Part shown: one piece after another, positions 48,546 to 59,221 of the stretch | Layout: the number at the start of each line of letters is the position of its first letter | Position numbering within the stretch: position 1 is the first letter of the stretch | Translations under genes and position numbers: made by a program | Origin: Megaustenia siamemsis | Taxonomy: Eukaryota; Mollusca; Gastropoda; Stylommatophora; Ariophantidae | DNA length: 64,000 nt | Direction: 5' to 3' | Assembly (NCBI GenBank): GCA_032433765.1 | Contig: JAVIAB010000051.1 | Coordinates: 78,360,244 to 78,424,243, forward strand | The notes under the pieces: model-generated | The model's input: the letters and a program-made list of their open reading frames with translations, nothing else | The model's database searches: none | Told to the model about the DNA's origin: nothing

Positions 48546-49480
48546 CCATTCAACATCTCGTCGTCATCACCATCTTCATCAACGTCGTTATCATCATCCT
48601 CGTCGCCATCACAATCCTCGTAATTTTTCTTAGCGTTATCCAACTCTCTCTCTTTTGTAGAATTGGTTCAACAGAATAGAGCATACCACATTTAATGTTA
48701 GGTCGCAAACCTGTAATTGTTATACGCTTAGCCGCTTGTGTACACATCACGTTTCTAGACATCAACGAATTGTGGAATCAGATTGGTAAATCATCTTCAA
48801 ATATTAATTACAAATCAAGTGATCTTATCAAACAATGCGACCAAGCTCGAGACAGGAAGTGACGTATAAGATGTTTAATCAGCCCATATCACCAACCAGT
48901 TTCCGAACTTTGGGTATCCCAGGTCCCGATTCCCCAGACAATACGATATTTCATGTTTTCACCTACTGCTCCAGTACTGACGCACTCCAAATCCCCCTGT
49001 TGGATTCTGCGTCCACTTCTTCTTAGGATGTCAGAAACAAATTATACTAAATGAGATCAGTATGACGACCTTTCATTGTGATGATATTACTGTCCGTAAA
49101 ATGATGACTTTAGACTTTTCTGCTTTAGTAGTTATAGTGCGAATATGAAAAGCGTCGATAATATTTTATTCTTCTTTTAGTCAATTCTAAAATATCATCT
49201 ATAACCAAGAAGGTGGACATATGTTGGGTATTTGATAGGAAGAGACAACAGAAGAATGTCAAAGCAAGCCCTCAAATGATAAACAAAGGATAAAAGAAAG
49301 AGAAAAGAACTAAAAATAACATAGAGGCTAGAAGCAATAACAGTAGGCTTCAGTTCCCATGCCAAATTTGAACGGTTGGCCCAGATCAGGAATGTGTTAT
49401 AAGACAATTCACGTTCTGTGCAAAGCCAGACACTTAATAAGCAAAGATCATCATACATGGAACGCACTATATCAAAACCG
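48546..49480. other. unassigned; trinucleotide-rich start
   Basis: 48550-48625 is CATC/CGTC-rich simple sequence. No exon, SINE or LINE could be identified in the rest. Confidence 0.3.
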
Positions 49481-49484
49481 CATA

Positions 49485-50182
49485 AACACTTAGCATTGAC
49501 CAGAAACTATTTTATGAGCACACAAACACTGATCAGTGAAGAGACACTATTTTATGACTACAAAAACACTCAACAGTGAAGAGACATTATTTTATGACTA
49601 CAAAAACACTCACCAGTGAAGAGACATTATTTTATGACTACAAAAAACACTCACCAGTGAAGAGACATTATTTTATGACTACAAAAAACACTCAGCAGTG
49701 AAGAGACATTATTTTATGACTACACAAATACTCACCAGTGAAGAGACACTATGATCATTCAAACACTAAGCATTGACCAGCCACTATTTTATGAGCACAC
49801 AAACACTTAACAACTAAGAGACACTATTTTATGACCACACAAACACTCAACAGTGACTATACACTATATTATGACCACACAAACACTGAACAGTGAATAT
49901 ACACTATTTTTTACCACACAAACACTCAACAGTGACCATACACTATTTTACGACCACACAAACACTCAACAGTGAAGAGACACTATTTTATGATTACATA
50001 AACACTCAACAGTGAAGAGACACTATTTTATGACCACACAAACACTCAACGGTGACCATACACTATTTTATGACCACACAAACACTCAACGGTGACCATA
50101 CACTATTTTATGACCACACAAACACTAAACAGTGAAGAGACACTATTTGACGACCACACAAACACTATGCAGTGAAGCAGAC
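49485..50182. repeat. 40-bp minisatellite, about 17 copies
   Basis: Units contain CACACAAACACTCAACAGTG, then AAGAGACACTATTTTATGAC or the ACCATACACT variant. It ends about 15 bp from the splice donor of the Ig exon, on its downstream side. Confidence 0.95.
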
Positions 50183-50196
50183 GGTCAGTGACTCAC

Positions 50197-50303
50197 CTTA
50201 TAACTACCTAGGTAGTCCACTGAACAAGGAAGAATGGCTCTCTGACCTGCCACAACTGTCACGTTCCTGTTCAACAAATTAAATCTTGGCTCTTGGCTCA
50301 GAC
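50197..50303 (-). CDS. internal exon of an Ig-domain cell adhesion gene (Dpr/DIP/lachesin/IgLON-like)
   Basis: On the minus strand a 107-bp exon encodes LSQEPRFNLLNRNVTVVAGQ followed by RAILPCSVDYLGSYK. NVTVVAGQ, RAILPC and LG.YK are the A' strand, B strand (with the first Ig cysteine) and C-strand lead-in of V/I-set Ig domains. The expected next residues, V.W with the core tryptophan, would be on the following exon. Before the exon there is a pyrimidine tract ending CTCTTTCAG. After it comes AAG|GTGAGT, a near-consensus donor. The phases are 1 in and 0 out (two bases plus 35 codons). Such proteins are GPI-anchored or membrane neuronal recognition molecules. Neither the partner exon nor a start was found here. 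An alternative is another small Ig-superfamily member. Confidence 0.72.
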
Positions 50304-50359
50304 CTGAAAGAGTGCACATCAAGAAGAGCCAGATTAATCCACGTCGGTTGAAACATAAA

Positions 50360-51118
50360 GATATCAAACATTATCAGTGGTGTAGTTGATTGAAAAGTAA
50401 AGGTATCGCATATTAACAGTGGTGTAGTTGATTGTAAAGTAAAGGTATTAAATATTATCAGTGGTGTAGTTGATTGAAAAGTAAAGGTATCACATATTAT
50501 CAGTGGTGTATCTGATTGAAAAGTAAAGGTATAACACATTCTCAGTGGTGTAGTTGATTGAAAAGTAAAAGTATTAAATACTATCAGTGGTGTAGTTGAT
50601 TAAAAAGTAAAGGTATCACATATTATCAGTGGTGCATCTGATTTAAAAGTAAAGGTATCACACATTAACAGTGGTGTAGTTGATTGAAAAGTAAAGATAT
50701 CACACATTATTAGTGGTGTAGTTGATTGAAAAGTAAAGATATCAAACATTATCAGTGGTATAGTTGATTGAAAAGCAAAGGTATCAGATATTGTCAGTGG
50801 TGTATCTGATTGAAAAGTAAAAGTATCATATTTTATCAGTACTTTATATGATTGAAAGATAAAGGTATAACATATTATCAGTGGTGTAGCTGATTGAAAA
50901 GTAAAGGTATCACATATTATCAGTGGTGCATCTGATTGAAAAGTAAAGATATCACATATTATCAGTGGTGTATCTGATTGAAAAGTAAAGGTATCACATA
51001 CGATCATTGGTGTATCAGATTGAAAAGTAAAGGTATCACATATTATCAGTGGTGTATCAGACTGAAAAGTAAAGGTATCACATATTATCAGTGGTGTAGT
51101 TGATTGAAAAGTGTTAAA
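50360..51118. repeat. 42-bp minisatellite, about 18 copies
   Basis: Units contain TTGATTGAAAAGTAAAGGTA, then TCACATATTATCAGTGGTGTAG. The array begins about 60 bp upstream (minus-strand sense) of the Ig exon's acceptor. Its minus strand reads as a TFQSTTPLIICD peptide repeat for 170 codons because 42 is a multiple of three. There is no other sign of coding. Confidence 0.95.
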
Positions 51119-51119
51119 C

Positions 51120-51790
51120 ACCTCTGGTTCTCCTTGACATTTTATTCTTCTGGGTATTCTTGGATTTAGGGGGAGGGGGCTTGATGGAGGAAAATGTTGT
51201 TAGTTTATTATTTGGAGACGAGGGAGGGGGTAGGGGGCGAGGAAAGTCGCTGCATTTTTTATTGGGGGTGTGGAGTTGGGTGGAGGAATATGGCGGTTTG
51301 GGGGTGGGGGTAGGTGGAGTAATGTTGCTGAGTTTTTTTTTTTAGTGGTAGGGGGGTGTATGTAGACTGAGAGTTACGACTATACCTTTCCTTGTGAAAA
51401 GACAGATATTCAAAAGAATTTTTTTTTAAATATGGATCAGCTGTAGGGCCTAAACCTGGTCTTCTAATGTTCATATTAACCTCTCGAAATGGAGAAAATA
51501 AATCAAGCTAAACTCAAAGGAAAGGCACAGGTTAATTAAGAGACCAATTCTCTGTTTTTCTACACATACAGTTTTAGCACTCCTTCGCTCTGCACCTCTT
51601 ACAAGACGGTCTTTATCACGACTGAATTGTTAAGTACTTTGTTTGGCTTCTTTTCTTCTCGTTTTTCTGTTTTTAAACTGGCTAGTAAGATCAATAATCT
51701 AAAGGTAAGGAGTACCTGGCACGCCATTGGTGTGTGGGGAATTAGGTTTTTGGTCTTTCATTGTATCCCAGAAAAATCAGTACATTTATA
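51120..51790. other. unassigned; G-rich plus strand at 51165-51350
   Basis: Several G runs (GGGGGAGGGGG; GAGGGAGGGGGTAGGGGG; TGGGGGTGGGGGTAGG) occur on the plus strand, a possible G-quadruplex region. The rest has nothing recognised. Confidence 0.5.
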
Positions 51791-51794
51791 AGGT

Positions 51795-52080
51795 TCTTAT
51801 GTAAGCAAAAGGAGGGCTAATTTCCAATATTAGGAAAAAACAATCATAATTTTTTGACCATGTAATGAGAAGAGAACAGCCGGAATATATTGTAACAACT
51901 GGGAACATTGAGGGAAGAAGATATAGAGTGAAGCAAAGACAAAAGATACTAGACAGCTTGAGAGAATGGCTTGGCAGAAGGTCAACAACATAAATTATAA
52001 ATAACTGTCGAGATCGAAAGTTGTGGAGAGACATGATCACCTACGCCAGCAGGCCCGGTACTTGATTATGATGATGATGT
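51795..52080 (+). mobile_element. RTE-like LINE 3' fragment, family A
   Basis: It carries CTAATTTCCAATATTAGG, then CATGTAATGAGAAGAGAAC, then GAGAATGGCTTGGCAGAAGG, and the end GCCCGGTACTTGATTATGATGATGATG. It has multiple small disruptions. Confidence 0.87.
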
Positions 52081-52352
52081 AAGCATCACATTAAAATAAC
52101 GCCGCAAACAAAAATAAAATATATATAGTACCAATACTTTGAGACTGGACTTCAAAACTGTGTCCGTTGGATGACATAAAATGAACATAATAGGAATCGA
52201 TCACTTGGTCAGCAGGAGACAATTCTGAAAATCACTCAGCAACTCTTAAATACTTCATCTCAAGAATAAGAAATATCAGAATTGAAATTATGAACTACGT
52301 AATGTAATCCACGCTTCTAGATAGCTTTTTCTCTCAATGAAACAAATGTTAA

Positions 52353-52418
<66 letters not shown>

Positions 52419-52470
52419 TGTCTTAGACAAATATTGCATTCGTGAAGCTTCCTGTTTTGTGTATGGTATG

Positions 52471-52539
<69 letters not shown>

Positions 52540-52845
52540 CACTTTTTAAAACGTGTTTAATCGTTAGTTCCTGCATTGTTTACCACAGAATAATTGTTCT
52601 TACAACATTTGACATTGTCCTATGACATTATTTTTCAAAGAGCCACAGGCAATTTTTCCTCTAATTTTCCCCATCCGTTTCGTTGGGTGCCTCGTACACA
52701 AATATTTTAAATGAAGAGCTTCTGCCCAGCATTCACACCTTCGTGCAGTTTATACCGCACTCGTTTTCAATAAAAATTATTGTTTTAAGTATTTTTAAAA
52801 TTGTTTTAAGTATATTACTAACATTTATAAACATGCGTCTACAAA
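52081..52845. other. unassigned, with AT and TC microsatellites
   Basis: TA run at about 52360-52412, then TC run followed by TA run at about 52470-52538. Minor AAGTAT-type repetition occurs at about 52780-52815. No gene recognised. Confidence 0.4.
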
Positions 52846-53077
52846 GGAGCCTTGGTGGCTGAGTGGTTAGTGCGCTCGTATCCTGATCATAATTGTTCGT
52901 CTTCGATCCCCAGAAGTGGTAGATTTTTTTTTTACTGACTGACAAGACTTCGTGGTCTACCCAGCCTCTAAAAATTGGTACCAGTGATCTTTTTGTGAAG
53001 TAAAGGCGACCTGGAAATTAAGCGACCACATCACAAAAAATGTGCCTCGGTAATGGAAAAAAAATTACCACTAACAG
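52846..53077 (+). mobile_element. tRNA-derived SINE, family III
   Basis: Head GGTGGCTGAGTGGTTAGTGC (A box). The B box is degenerate (CTTCGATCCCC). The tail shares GACCACATCACAAAAAATG and CCACTAAC with the family II body, so the families have a common 3' domain. Confidence 0.8.
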
Positions 53078-53475
53078 GGGACCTCGGTTGCCTAGTTGGG
53101 AACCACTCGACTGGACTACCGACGTTCGGGCAGTCCGTGTTCGATTCTCCCTGGAAGCAGTGTGAATTGTACTAGTGGTTGGACAAAAAAATACGCCCGC
53201 GGTAGACCCAACCGCTGGCAGAATTCTGTACCAGGGTATTACTCTGAGAAGGTGAGGAATGTCGCCTTGCATCGAGAGTTTCGATGCTTGAAGCGGTACT
53301 GTTCAGAAGTCTCCGAACACCTTTGGATAGGATGCTGAGCACATATGGGTGAAAACTTGCGTGCTAAGACGCCGATTTAAGTCTCGTACTTCGCCTCTAC
53401 TTTATGATCGCTAACACCACTTTCCCCATGCACCTAGCAAGGCGTGGAGAGAGGAAACTTCACCTTTTAAAATAA
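53078..53475 (+). mobile_element. tRNA-derived SINE, family IV
   Basis: Head GGTTGCCTAGTTGGGAACC, B box GTGTTCGATTCTCC. It ends with CGCTAACACCACTTTCCCCA and CAAGGCGTGG, again resembling the family II 3' domain (CACTAACACCATATTCCCTA, then TTGGCGTGAC). It directly follows the family III element. Confidence 0.78.
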
Positions 53476-53509
53476 GTGTACACTTTTTGAGTTTTCATTT
53501 GTTTACTTG

Positions 53510-54860
53510 CAGGAGGAACAATGGGAAAGCCAAAATATACTCGGAGGATACAGATGGAAGCAGAAATAAAGAAGATGGAGAAGACATGGAGAAATCTTCA
53601 GAGAATCGCACCACCCAGGACAGCTTGGGAAGTGTTTGAGTAAAACTATGCTCAGTCCTCGCACCAATCGAATATGCCCTGGCAATTCTTACTGTCAGTA
53701 CGACTCAAATTGATAGGCTAGAGAAAATACAAAATGAAGCCATGCGCATTATCCTGGGATGTACGAGGGACACTCCCTGTATAGCAATGAGGTACCTTCT
53801 TGACTTTCCAACCATGGATGACATAATCAAGATCTGGAGAGCACGAGCATACCTGAAGATTAGTACAGATACAGAGCATCCATTGCACCACGTGCTCAAC
53901 ACAGTGAAAGGTGCCAGGCTAAAAAGAGGCAAATCATGGGTGGGCCGAGCAGAAGATGTCATCAAACAGGTCTGTGGGCTTACCCATATCAGCGTTGGTG
54001 AGGAGTGGATACCGGTGCCTACGTCATTCAAGGGGACTTTCTCGTGTATTGTCACACTCGACAGGAAAAAGTAGGGAACAGAACCCGGTCGTGGTTAATG
54101 CTGAGGTCAACGGTCTCATCTGCGATAACACCGATGAGAAAGATGCAGTCATCTATACAGACGGATCTGTATGACGACACCAAAGAAGTGCATGGGCATT
54201 TACAGCACGCTCGGCAAGCAGAATAGTCTACGAAGACAGTGGTGCATACGTCGTGACAACGAGTAGCATGACAATGGAGGCGATAGCAGTGGCCAAGGCA
54301 TTCAATTGGTTAGAGTCACAAGACTACACCCACGCATGTATACTGAGTGATTCGATGAGCATGATAAAAAAAGGCGGGTTCTGTACGCATGCAATGGGTA
54401 GAGTCGTTGCAGAAATCCAAAATACGTAAGGTCACCTTTATCTATGTCCCTGGACATGCGGGAGTACGGGGAAATGAAAGGGCGGACAGGTTGGCTAGCT
54501 GCGCTGTCGTTGAGGACGGGCAACCGATGGATCGGGCGGACATCATCAATGCCCTACGAGATGTGGGAAGAGCACAGGACTTCGACAAACACAGATCCAC
54601 GTCACTTCTTCGGATGATGGAAATGGGAGTTAAGTTGGGCATAGCCAGAAATGAGACACTTAGTGGCCGTGTAAGAAGACTTATCAACCAACATAGAACT
54701 GGAGTCGTCAGTCGCTGGACACTGAGGGAATTGCTGAGGAGGGGATCTGAGCACCTATGGACATGTTCGGAGTGCAATGATGATGACTCGCCAATAACTC
54801 AATAACTCAATATGCTCAGTTGGTGCTTGAATGGCAGAAGAAGAAGACGAAGGGGAAAAC
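53510..54860 (+). mobile_element. RNase H-type LINE, 5'-truncated, copy 1 (best preserved)
   Basis: Plus strand blocks in order: WRNLQRIAPPRTAWEVFE and SVLAPIEYALAILTVSTTQI (post-RT), KIQNEAMRIILGCTRDTPC, KIWRARAYLKISTDTEHPLH. The RNase H domain has AVIYTDGSV (Asp), SMTMEAIAVAKAFNWLES (Glu), ACILSDSMSMIKK (Asp) and VPGHAGVRGNERADRLA (His and Asp). Then follow LINQHRTGVVSRWTLRELLR and WTCSECND, a CxxC end, and a stop. Several frame changes (near 54070, 54170 and 54375) inactivate it. All RNase H catalytic positions are present in pieces. The RT core is missing. I/Nimb-like clades carry such a domain; the clade is inference. Confidence 0.88.
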
Positions 54861-55090
54861 GAAAAAAGAACATACATAATGAATTTTTTGTTAATGTATG
54901 CTCAAAACGCTGGCATCTTGATGCTTGAAAATAACCACTATGGTCATGGTTAAATTACTTTGGTAAACGGTTTCCATTAATTTCCTCTGTCTGACACAGA
55001 CCCGGAAGTAGTCGACAGTTACATTAGTAGTACTCTCCTTGTTATCGAATTTTCCCAGAAGATATCACGTACCTATGTCATTACGAATGT
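54861..55090. other. unassigned short stretch
   Basis: No recognised content. Confidence 0.3.
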
Positions 55091-55091
55091 G

Positions 55092-55195
55092 AAATCTTGT
55101 TGGCTGAGAGGTTAGGGCGCTCATAACTGACAATAAGGTCTTGAGTTCAATTCTAATTTGTGGCTTTTTAAATTGTTGTTTTACTCACATGGTTT
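55092..55195 (+). mobile_element. tRNA-head SINE remnant
   Basis: TTGTTGGCTGAGAGGTTAGG (A box), then TTGAGTTCAATTCTAA (weak B box). No clear body or duplication. 55200-55780 downstream is unassigned. Confidence 0.55.
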
Positions 55196-55783
55196 CTGGA
55201 GTCATCATCGAGTCACGTGTACGTTGTGACTAGAGCAGGACGTTGCTCCCATCACGTCCCGTCTGAATTAATCTCTTTCTAACCAATTTCCCACTTCCTC
55301 TGCAGTTAAGTCCGTGGTTTCTTTGATGTTTGTCGTGACGAATTTATTCGCACATTTTAGATAAACATCTTACTTCGTGCAATGGTTGCTTGCTTTAATC
55401 TTAAAGCAATATTTTAATTACAATCATACACAAATTTTGAGCTATGTATGATTGAAGATGATCAGAGGAAACAACATTCCGTTCACTCTTGAGATTGATA
55501 TTTTATTGAAGTGGTTCAAAACTGGGACACTGGTCAAAAATACGAATGTTCTAGAATAGTTTATATTTATGCCATTGATACTTTAACCCAATAATGTTTA
55601 TGAGAACAACTATTTCCAAATTCGACAAATTTAACCCGTTCTTGTGTCAAATAACCATAATTTAACCACACGTAATGTAAACATTATGCGCTTCTTGTGA
55701 TCATCTTTTAAGTATTATAGCAGAATTATACTCAAGCCATGTTTCATAACTGAGAAAATATACCACCTCTACTAAAATCTCAT

Positions 55784-56043
55784 GGGAGCCGCGATAGCTC
55801 AGTGGTTAGTGAATTGGACTACAAAGGACAAGAGGTAGGGTTCGATCCCAACCGACGGCTTCCAGGTTCACCCAGCCTTAAATGGGTACCGGATTTTTAT
55901 TCTGGGAAAGTAAAGCGGCACGGGCCCGACCACATTACCCCAAAAATCATGTACCGAAGGTCTGTAAAAGTGATGGCCACTAACACCATATTCCCTATAC
56001 GCCTCTTGGCGTGACAGGGGTACATGACTTTTCTTACTTTCTG
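55784..56043 (+). mobile_element. tRNA-derived SINE, family II
   Basis: It begins GGGAGCCGCGATAGCTCAG, with B box GGGTTCGATCCCAACC. The body has GTAAAGCGGCACGGGCC and CGCCTCTTGGCGTGAC. AAATCTCAT (55775-55783) and AAATATCAT (56044-56052) are a probable target-site duplication with one mismatch. Confidence 0.9.
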
Positions 56044-56071
56044 AAATATCATCAACAAACAGCTGTGAAAA

Positions 56072-56676
56072 ACATGTTTTGTGCATGTTCTGTGCATGTT
56101 CTGTGCATGTTTTGTGCATATTTGTGCATGTTCTGTGCATGTTCTGTGCATGTTTTGTGCATGTTCTGTGCATGTTCTGTGCATGTTCTGTGCATGTTTT
56201 TTGCATGTTCTGTGAATGTTTTGTGCATGTTTTGTGCATGTTCTGTGCATGTTTTGTGCGTGTTTTGTGCATGTTCTGTGCATGTTTTATGCATGTTTTG
56301 TGCATGTTCTGTGCATGTTTTATGCATGTCTTATGCATGTTTGTGCATGTTCTATGCATGTTTTGTGCATGTCTTATGCATGTTTTGTGCATGTTCTGTG
56401 CATGTTCTGTGCATGTTCTGTGCATGTTCTGTGCATGTTCTGTGCATGTTTTATGCATGTTTTGTGCATGTTCTGTGCATGTTTTATGCATGTTTTGTGC
56501 ATGTCTTATGCATGTTTTGTGCATGTTTTGTGCATGTCTTATGCATGTTTTGTGCATGTTCTGTGCATGTTCTGTGCATGTTCTGTGCATGTTCTGTGCA
56601 TGTTCTGTGCATGTTCTGTGTATGTTCTGTGCATGTTTTGTGCATGTTCTGTGCATGTTCTGTGCATGTTTTAGTC
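56072..56676. repeat. 11-bp minisatellite, about 54 copies
   Basis: TGTGCATGTTC with TGTGCATGTTT and TATGCATGTTT variants. GCATGC-like and TGCA cores make it self-complementary in part. Because 11 is not a multiple of three, all three frames cycle through the same peptide (MFCACSVHVLC), giving open frames in several registers. Confidence 0.96.
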
Positions 56677-56689
56677 ACGTCAAAAATGT

Positions 56690-57555
56690 GTTCACCTAGC
56701 CGGCTTGAAGTACTCAGCTTGTAATTGTGTTACACTTACACCGACAAATTAATCAAATCAATAGATTGTCAAACTTGTTATGCTCATGGACGACGATTCG
56801 AAGCCTAGTCCTATGTAAAATATTCTTTCTTTTGTGTTATGTAATTGTGTATGTTTTATTTTCATTGTTAACTCAATGACATGCGTATGTTTATTATCTA
56901 CAATTGATGCCAGAATATCGTTGTGGAGGCCAAAGAACACAAATATCAAAGAGGATCGATCATTCGATAACGATCAATGGTTCCAATCGGAATGAAAGAC
57001 CAGCATACACGCAACTTTGTTTCCCCGAAAGTTATAATAACAAGTTAGGGAGCTAGTGTATTTAGCCGCTCTATTATTCAGTTCTGAGTTCGCAAATAAA
57101 AAAACGCAAGTAACAACATCAAATATAAAAAGAGATAGCCTCCAGATTAAATCCTGAATAATCGGCAATTCTTTAAGCGTTTATCTGAACGCGGTAGAAA
57201 TCGGCAACTCCTACCAATTTGTAGGTACAGACTTAATTATTGAGAACTACACTACAACATGCAACAGTTTCAGGCCCTGAGTTCCTTTTCACAGTCCGTC
57301 TTTTTCGTCAGTGTTCTTCAACATTTAATGTAGAATACTACTGGATTATTATCCCATCTTTATTGTTAATTTACTTGTTCACGACAGCCATAGACTGGTT
57401 AAAAAAAGAGCATGCCATTCTTTGTCGGTGTACACGTATTCTTTTCTTATTTGAACTGACACGTTATTTATTAAAATTAATAGGTAACGAGATAATTCAA
57501 TTAAGTTGTTTAGTTTATTTGTGTGTCTAAATTAGTTAGATTTTATCTAGATTTG
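56690..57555. other. unassigned stretch
   Basis: No recognised gene or repeat. A 96-codon frame at 57240 has no motif support. Confidence 0.3.
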
Positions 57556-57560
57556 AATGA

Positions 57561-57767
57561 ACCAGGCATCCGCACCTAGCATTAACACGGACAAAACCTG
57601 GCCAACGAAGAAGAGGCAGACCATTGGGTACATGGCGAAGAAATATATGTGATGAAATTAAAGAGGCTGGCAGGTCATGGAAAGAGTTATCCATGGCTAC
57701 GCCAGACCGGATTGGGTGGAGATCTCTTGTGCGTGTCCTCTGCTCCGACCGAAGTTCAGATGATTAA
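57561..57767 (+). mobile_element. LINE C-terminal remnant, family H, open frame to stop
   Basis: An open frame without an ATG start reads HLALTRTKPGQRRRGRPLGT, then WRRNICDEIKEAGRSWKELS, then MATPDRIGWRSLVRVLCSDR and a TAA stop. The pattern G.RRRGRP, then W...., W.EL...A.DR..WR..V..LCS, is a well-known C-terminus of non-LTR retrotransposons. It is distinct from families A, B, D and G here. Confidence 0.8.
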
Positions 57768-57799
57768 ATTAAAAGGAAAAACACTATTTTAAACAACAC

Positions 57800-57893
57800 G
57801 TTTAGTCTAGTTATATGTAATTAGATTATCTGAACAACTCTTTTGGTCTATTTATATAAACTAGATTTTCTGAACAACTATTTTGGTTTATCT
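57800..57893. repeat. 40-bp minisatellite, upstream remnant (about 2 units)
   Basis: ATTATCTGAACAACTCTTTT, then GGTCTATTTATATAAACTAG. The same unit continues after the LINE at 60836, so the LINE split one array. Confidence 0.9.
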
Positions 57894-57916
57894 ATTTCCT
57901 CTTCTATGAGGAAGCC

Positions 57917-59221
57917 ATGGAGAGTCGGAGAAATTCGAACTTATGTCGGAGGAAAGATCTTAAAATAAGTACTTGGAATGTTAGGACTCTATATCAACAA
58001 GGGAAATTGGAAAATCTTATTCAAGAAGCAGAACGAATAAATATAGATATTTTAGGCATATCAGAGACAAGATTGAAAGAATGTGGGTACATAGAGGACG
58101 AAAAATATACATTTATATACTCAGGAAACACAACAGAACATCAAAGAGGGGTAGGAATACTGATAAAAAGAGAGCTACAAAAATATATAAGTATCCACTG
58201 GACATACAGTGATAGGATTATACTACTCAAGTTGAAAGCAAAACCATTCGACATAGCAATAATACAGACATATGCACCTACTCAAGACTACACAGATGAA
58301 CAAATAGAGGCATACTATGAAGACCTAAATAAAGTTATGAAGCAAGTGAAATCTTCAGACATCTTGATTGTAATGGGTGACATGAACGCTAAAGTAGGAA
58401 AAGGTAGATATAAGACAATTATAGGAAATCATGGTTTAGGAAAAAGAAATGACAGAGGAGAAAGATTAATACAATTCTGTGAAGAAAACAGGCTGATAAT
58501 ATGTAACACCTACTTTGAGCAAGAGAAAAGGAAACTATACACATGGAAAAGCTCTGGAGATAGGAAGAGGAATCAAATAGATTACATAATGATAAAAGAA
58601 AGGTTCCGTAACAGCGTAAAGAAAGCCAAAACCTACCCAGGAGCAGATATTAATTCTGATCACAATCCTGTAATGATTAAAATGAAAATCAAACTAAAGA
58701 GAAACAAGCAAAAATCTAATTCATCAACAAATCCTCTCGATATAACAGCTTTAAATCAAAAAGATATTAAAGATACCTATACAATACAAGTAAAGAACAC
58801 ATACCAGAAGCTGCTAGAGGAAGAAATTGAACAATACAGAAGAGAAAATCCTGATGAAAAAGTAACAACCAAATGGCAATGCATAAAGAAAAGCATACAA
58901 AAAGCCTGCGACACCTTACCCAAAAGAGAAAAGAACAAAAAACAAAAATGGATAACTAACACCATCTTAGAAAAAATGGAAGAAAGGAGACAAGCGAAGA
59001 ACACTGCCCAATACAATAACATAGATAATGAGATACGCAAAATGTGCAAAAAGGCAAAAGAAGACTGGCTCAGCCAAAAATGTATAGAAATAGAAACTAT
59101 GGAAAGCAAACAAGACCTAAGAGGAAGGCACACAGAAATAAAGAGAATGACTAATAAAAATAAAAAAGCCACAGAAGGTGTGCATTGCGGACAAAAAAGG
59201 AAAAATGCTAACAAACAATAA
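57917..59221 (+). CDS. LINE family D endonuclease part (broken polyprotein N-terminus)
   Basis: 434 codons. Residues about 15-240 form the APE-like endonuclease that nicks target DNA for target-primed reverse transcription. Catalytic positions are all visible (N in STWNVR, E in SETRL, D and N in GDMNAK, D and H in SDHNP). Residues about 280-420 are a Lys/Glu-rich linker (WITNTILEKMEERRQAK). The ATG at 57917 (MESRRNSNLCRRKD) follows a short 5' leader, which suits a natural start. The last dozen residues are out of frame, because the RT frame takes over in another phase around 59180. Confidence 0.88.
   Translation: MESRRNSNLCRRKDLKISTWNVRTLYQQGKLENLIQEAERINIDILGISETRLKECGYIEDEKYTFIYSGNTTEHQRGVGILIKRELQKYISIHWTYSDRIILLKLKAKPFDIAIIQTYAPTQDYTDEQIEAYYEDLNKVMKQVKSSDILIVMGDMNAKVGKGRYKTIIGNHGLGKRNDRGERLIQFCEENRLIICNTYFEQEKRKLYTWKSSGDRKRNQIDYIMIKERFRNSVKKAKTYPGADINSDHNPVMIKMKIKLKRNKQKSNSSTNPLDITALNQKDIKDTYTIQVKNTYQKLLEEEIEQYRRENPDEKVTTKWQCIKKSIQKACDTLPKREKNKKQKWITNTILEKMEERRQAKNTAQYNNIDNEIRKMCKKAKEDWLSQKCIEIETMESKQDLRGRHTEIKRMTNKNKKATEGVHCGQKRKNANKQ

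Noticed and set aside
48835..49026. 63-codon plus-strand frame as an exon
   Set aside because: No motif, no convincing splice sites and no recognised homology.
50600..51121. 173-codon minus-strand frame (TFQSTTPLIICD repeats)
   Set aside because: Explained by the 42-bp intronic-type array; the real exon lies downstream at 50197-50303.
56011..56724. Cys/His/Met-rich repeat protein, 237 codons
   Set aside because: Product of an 11-bp array; all three frames give the same cyclic peptide.
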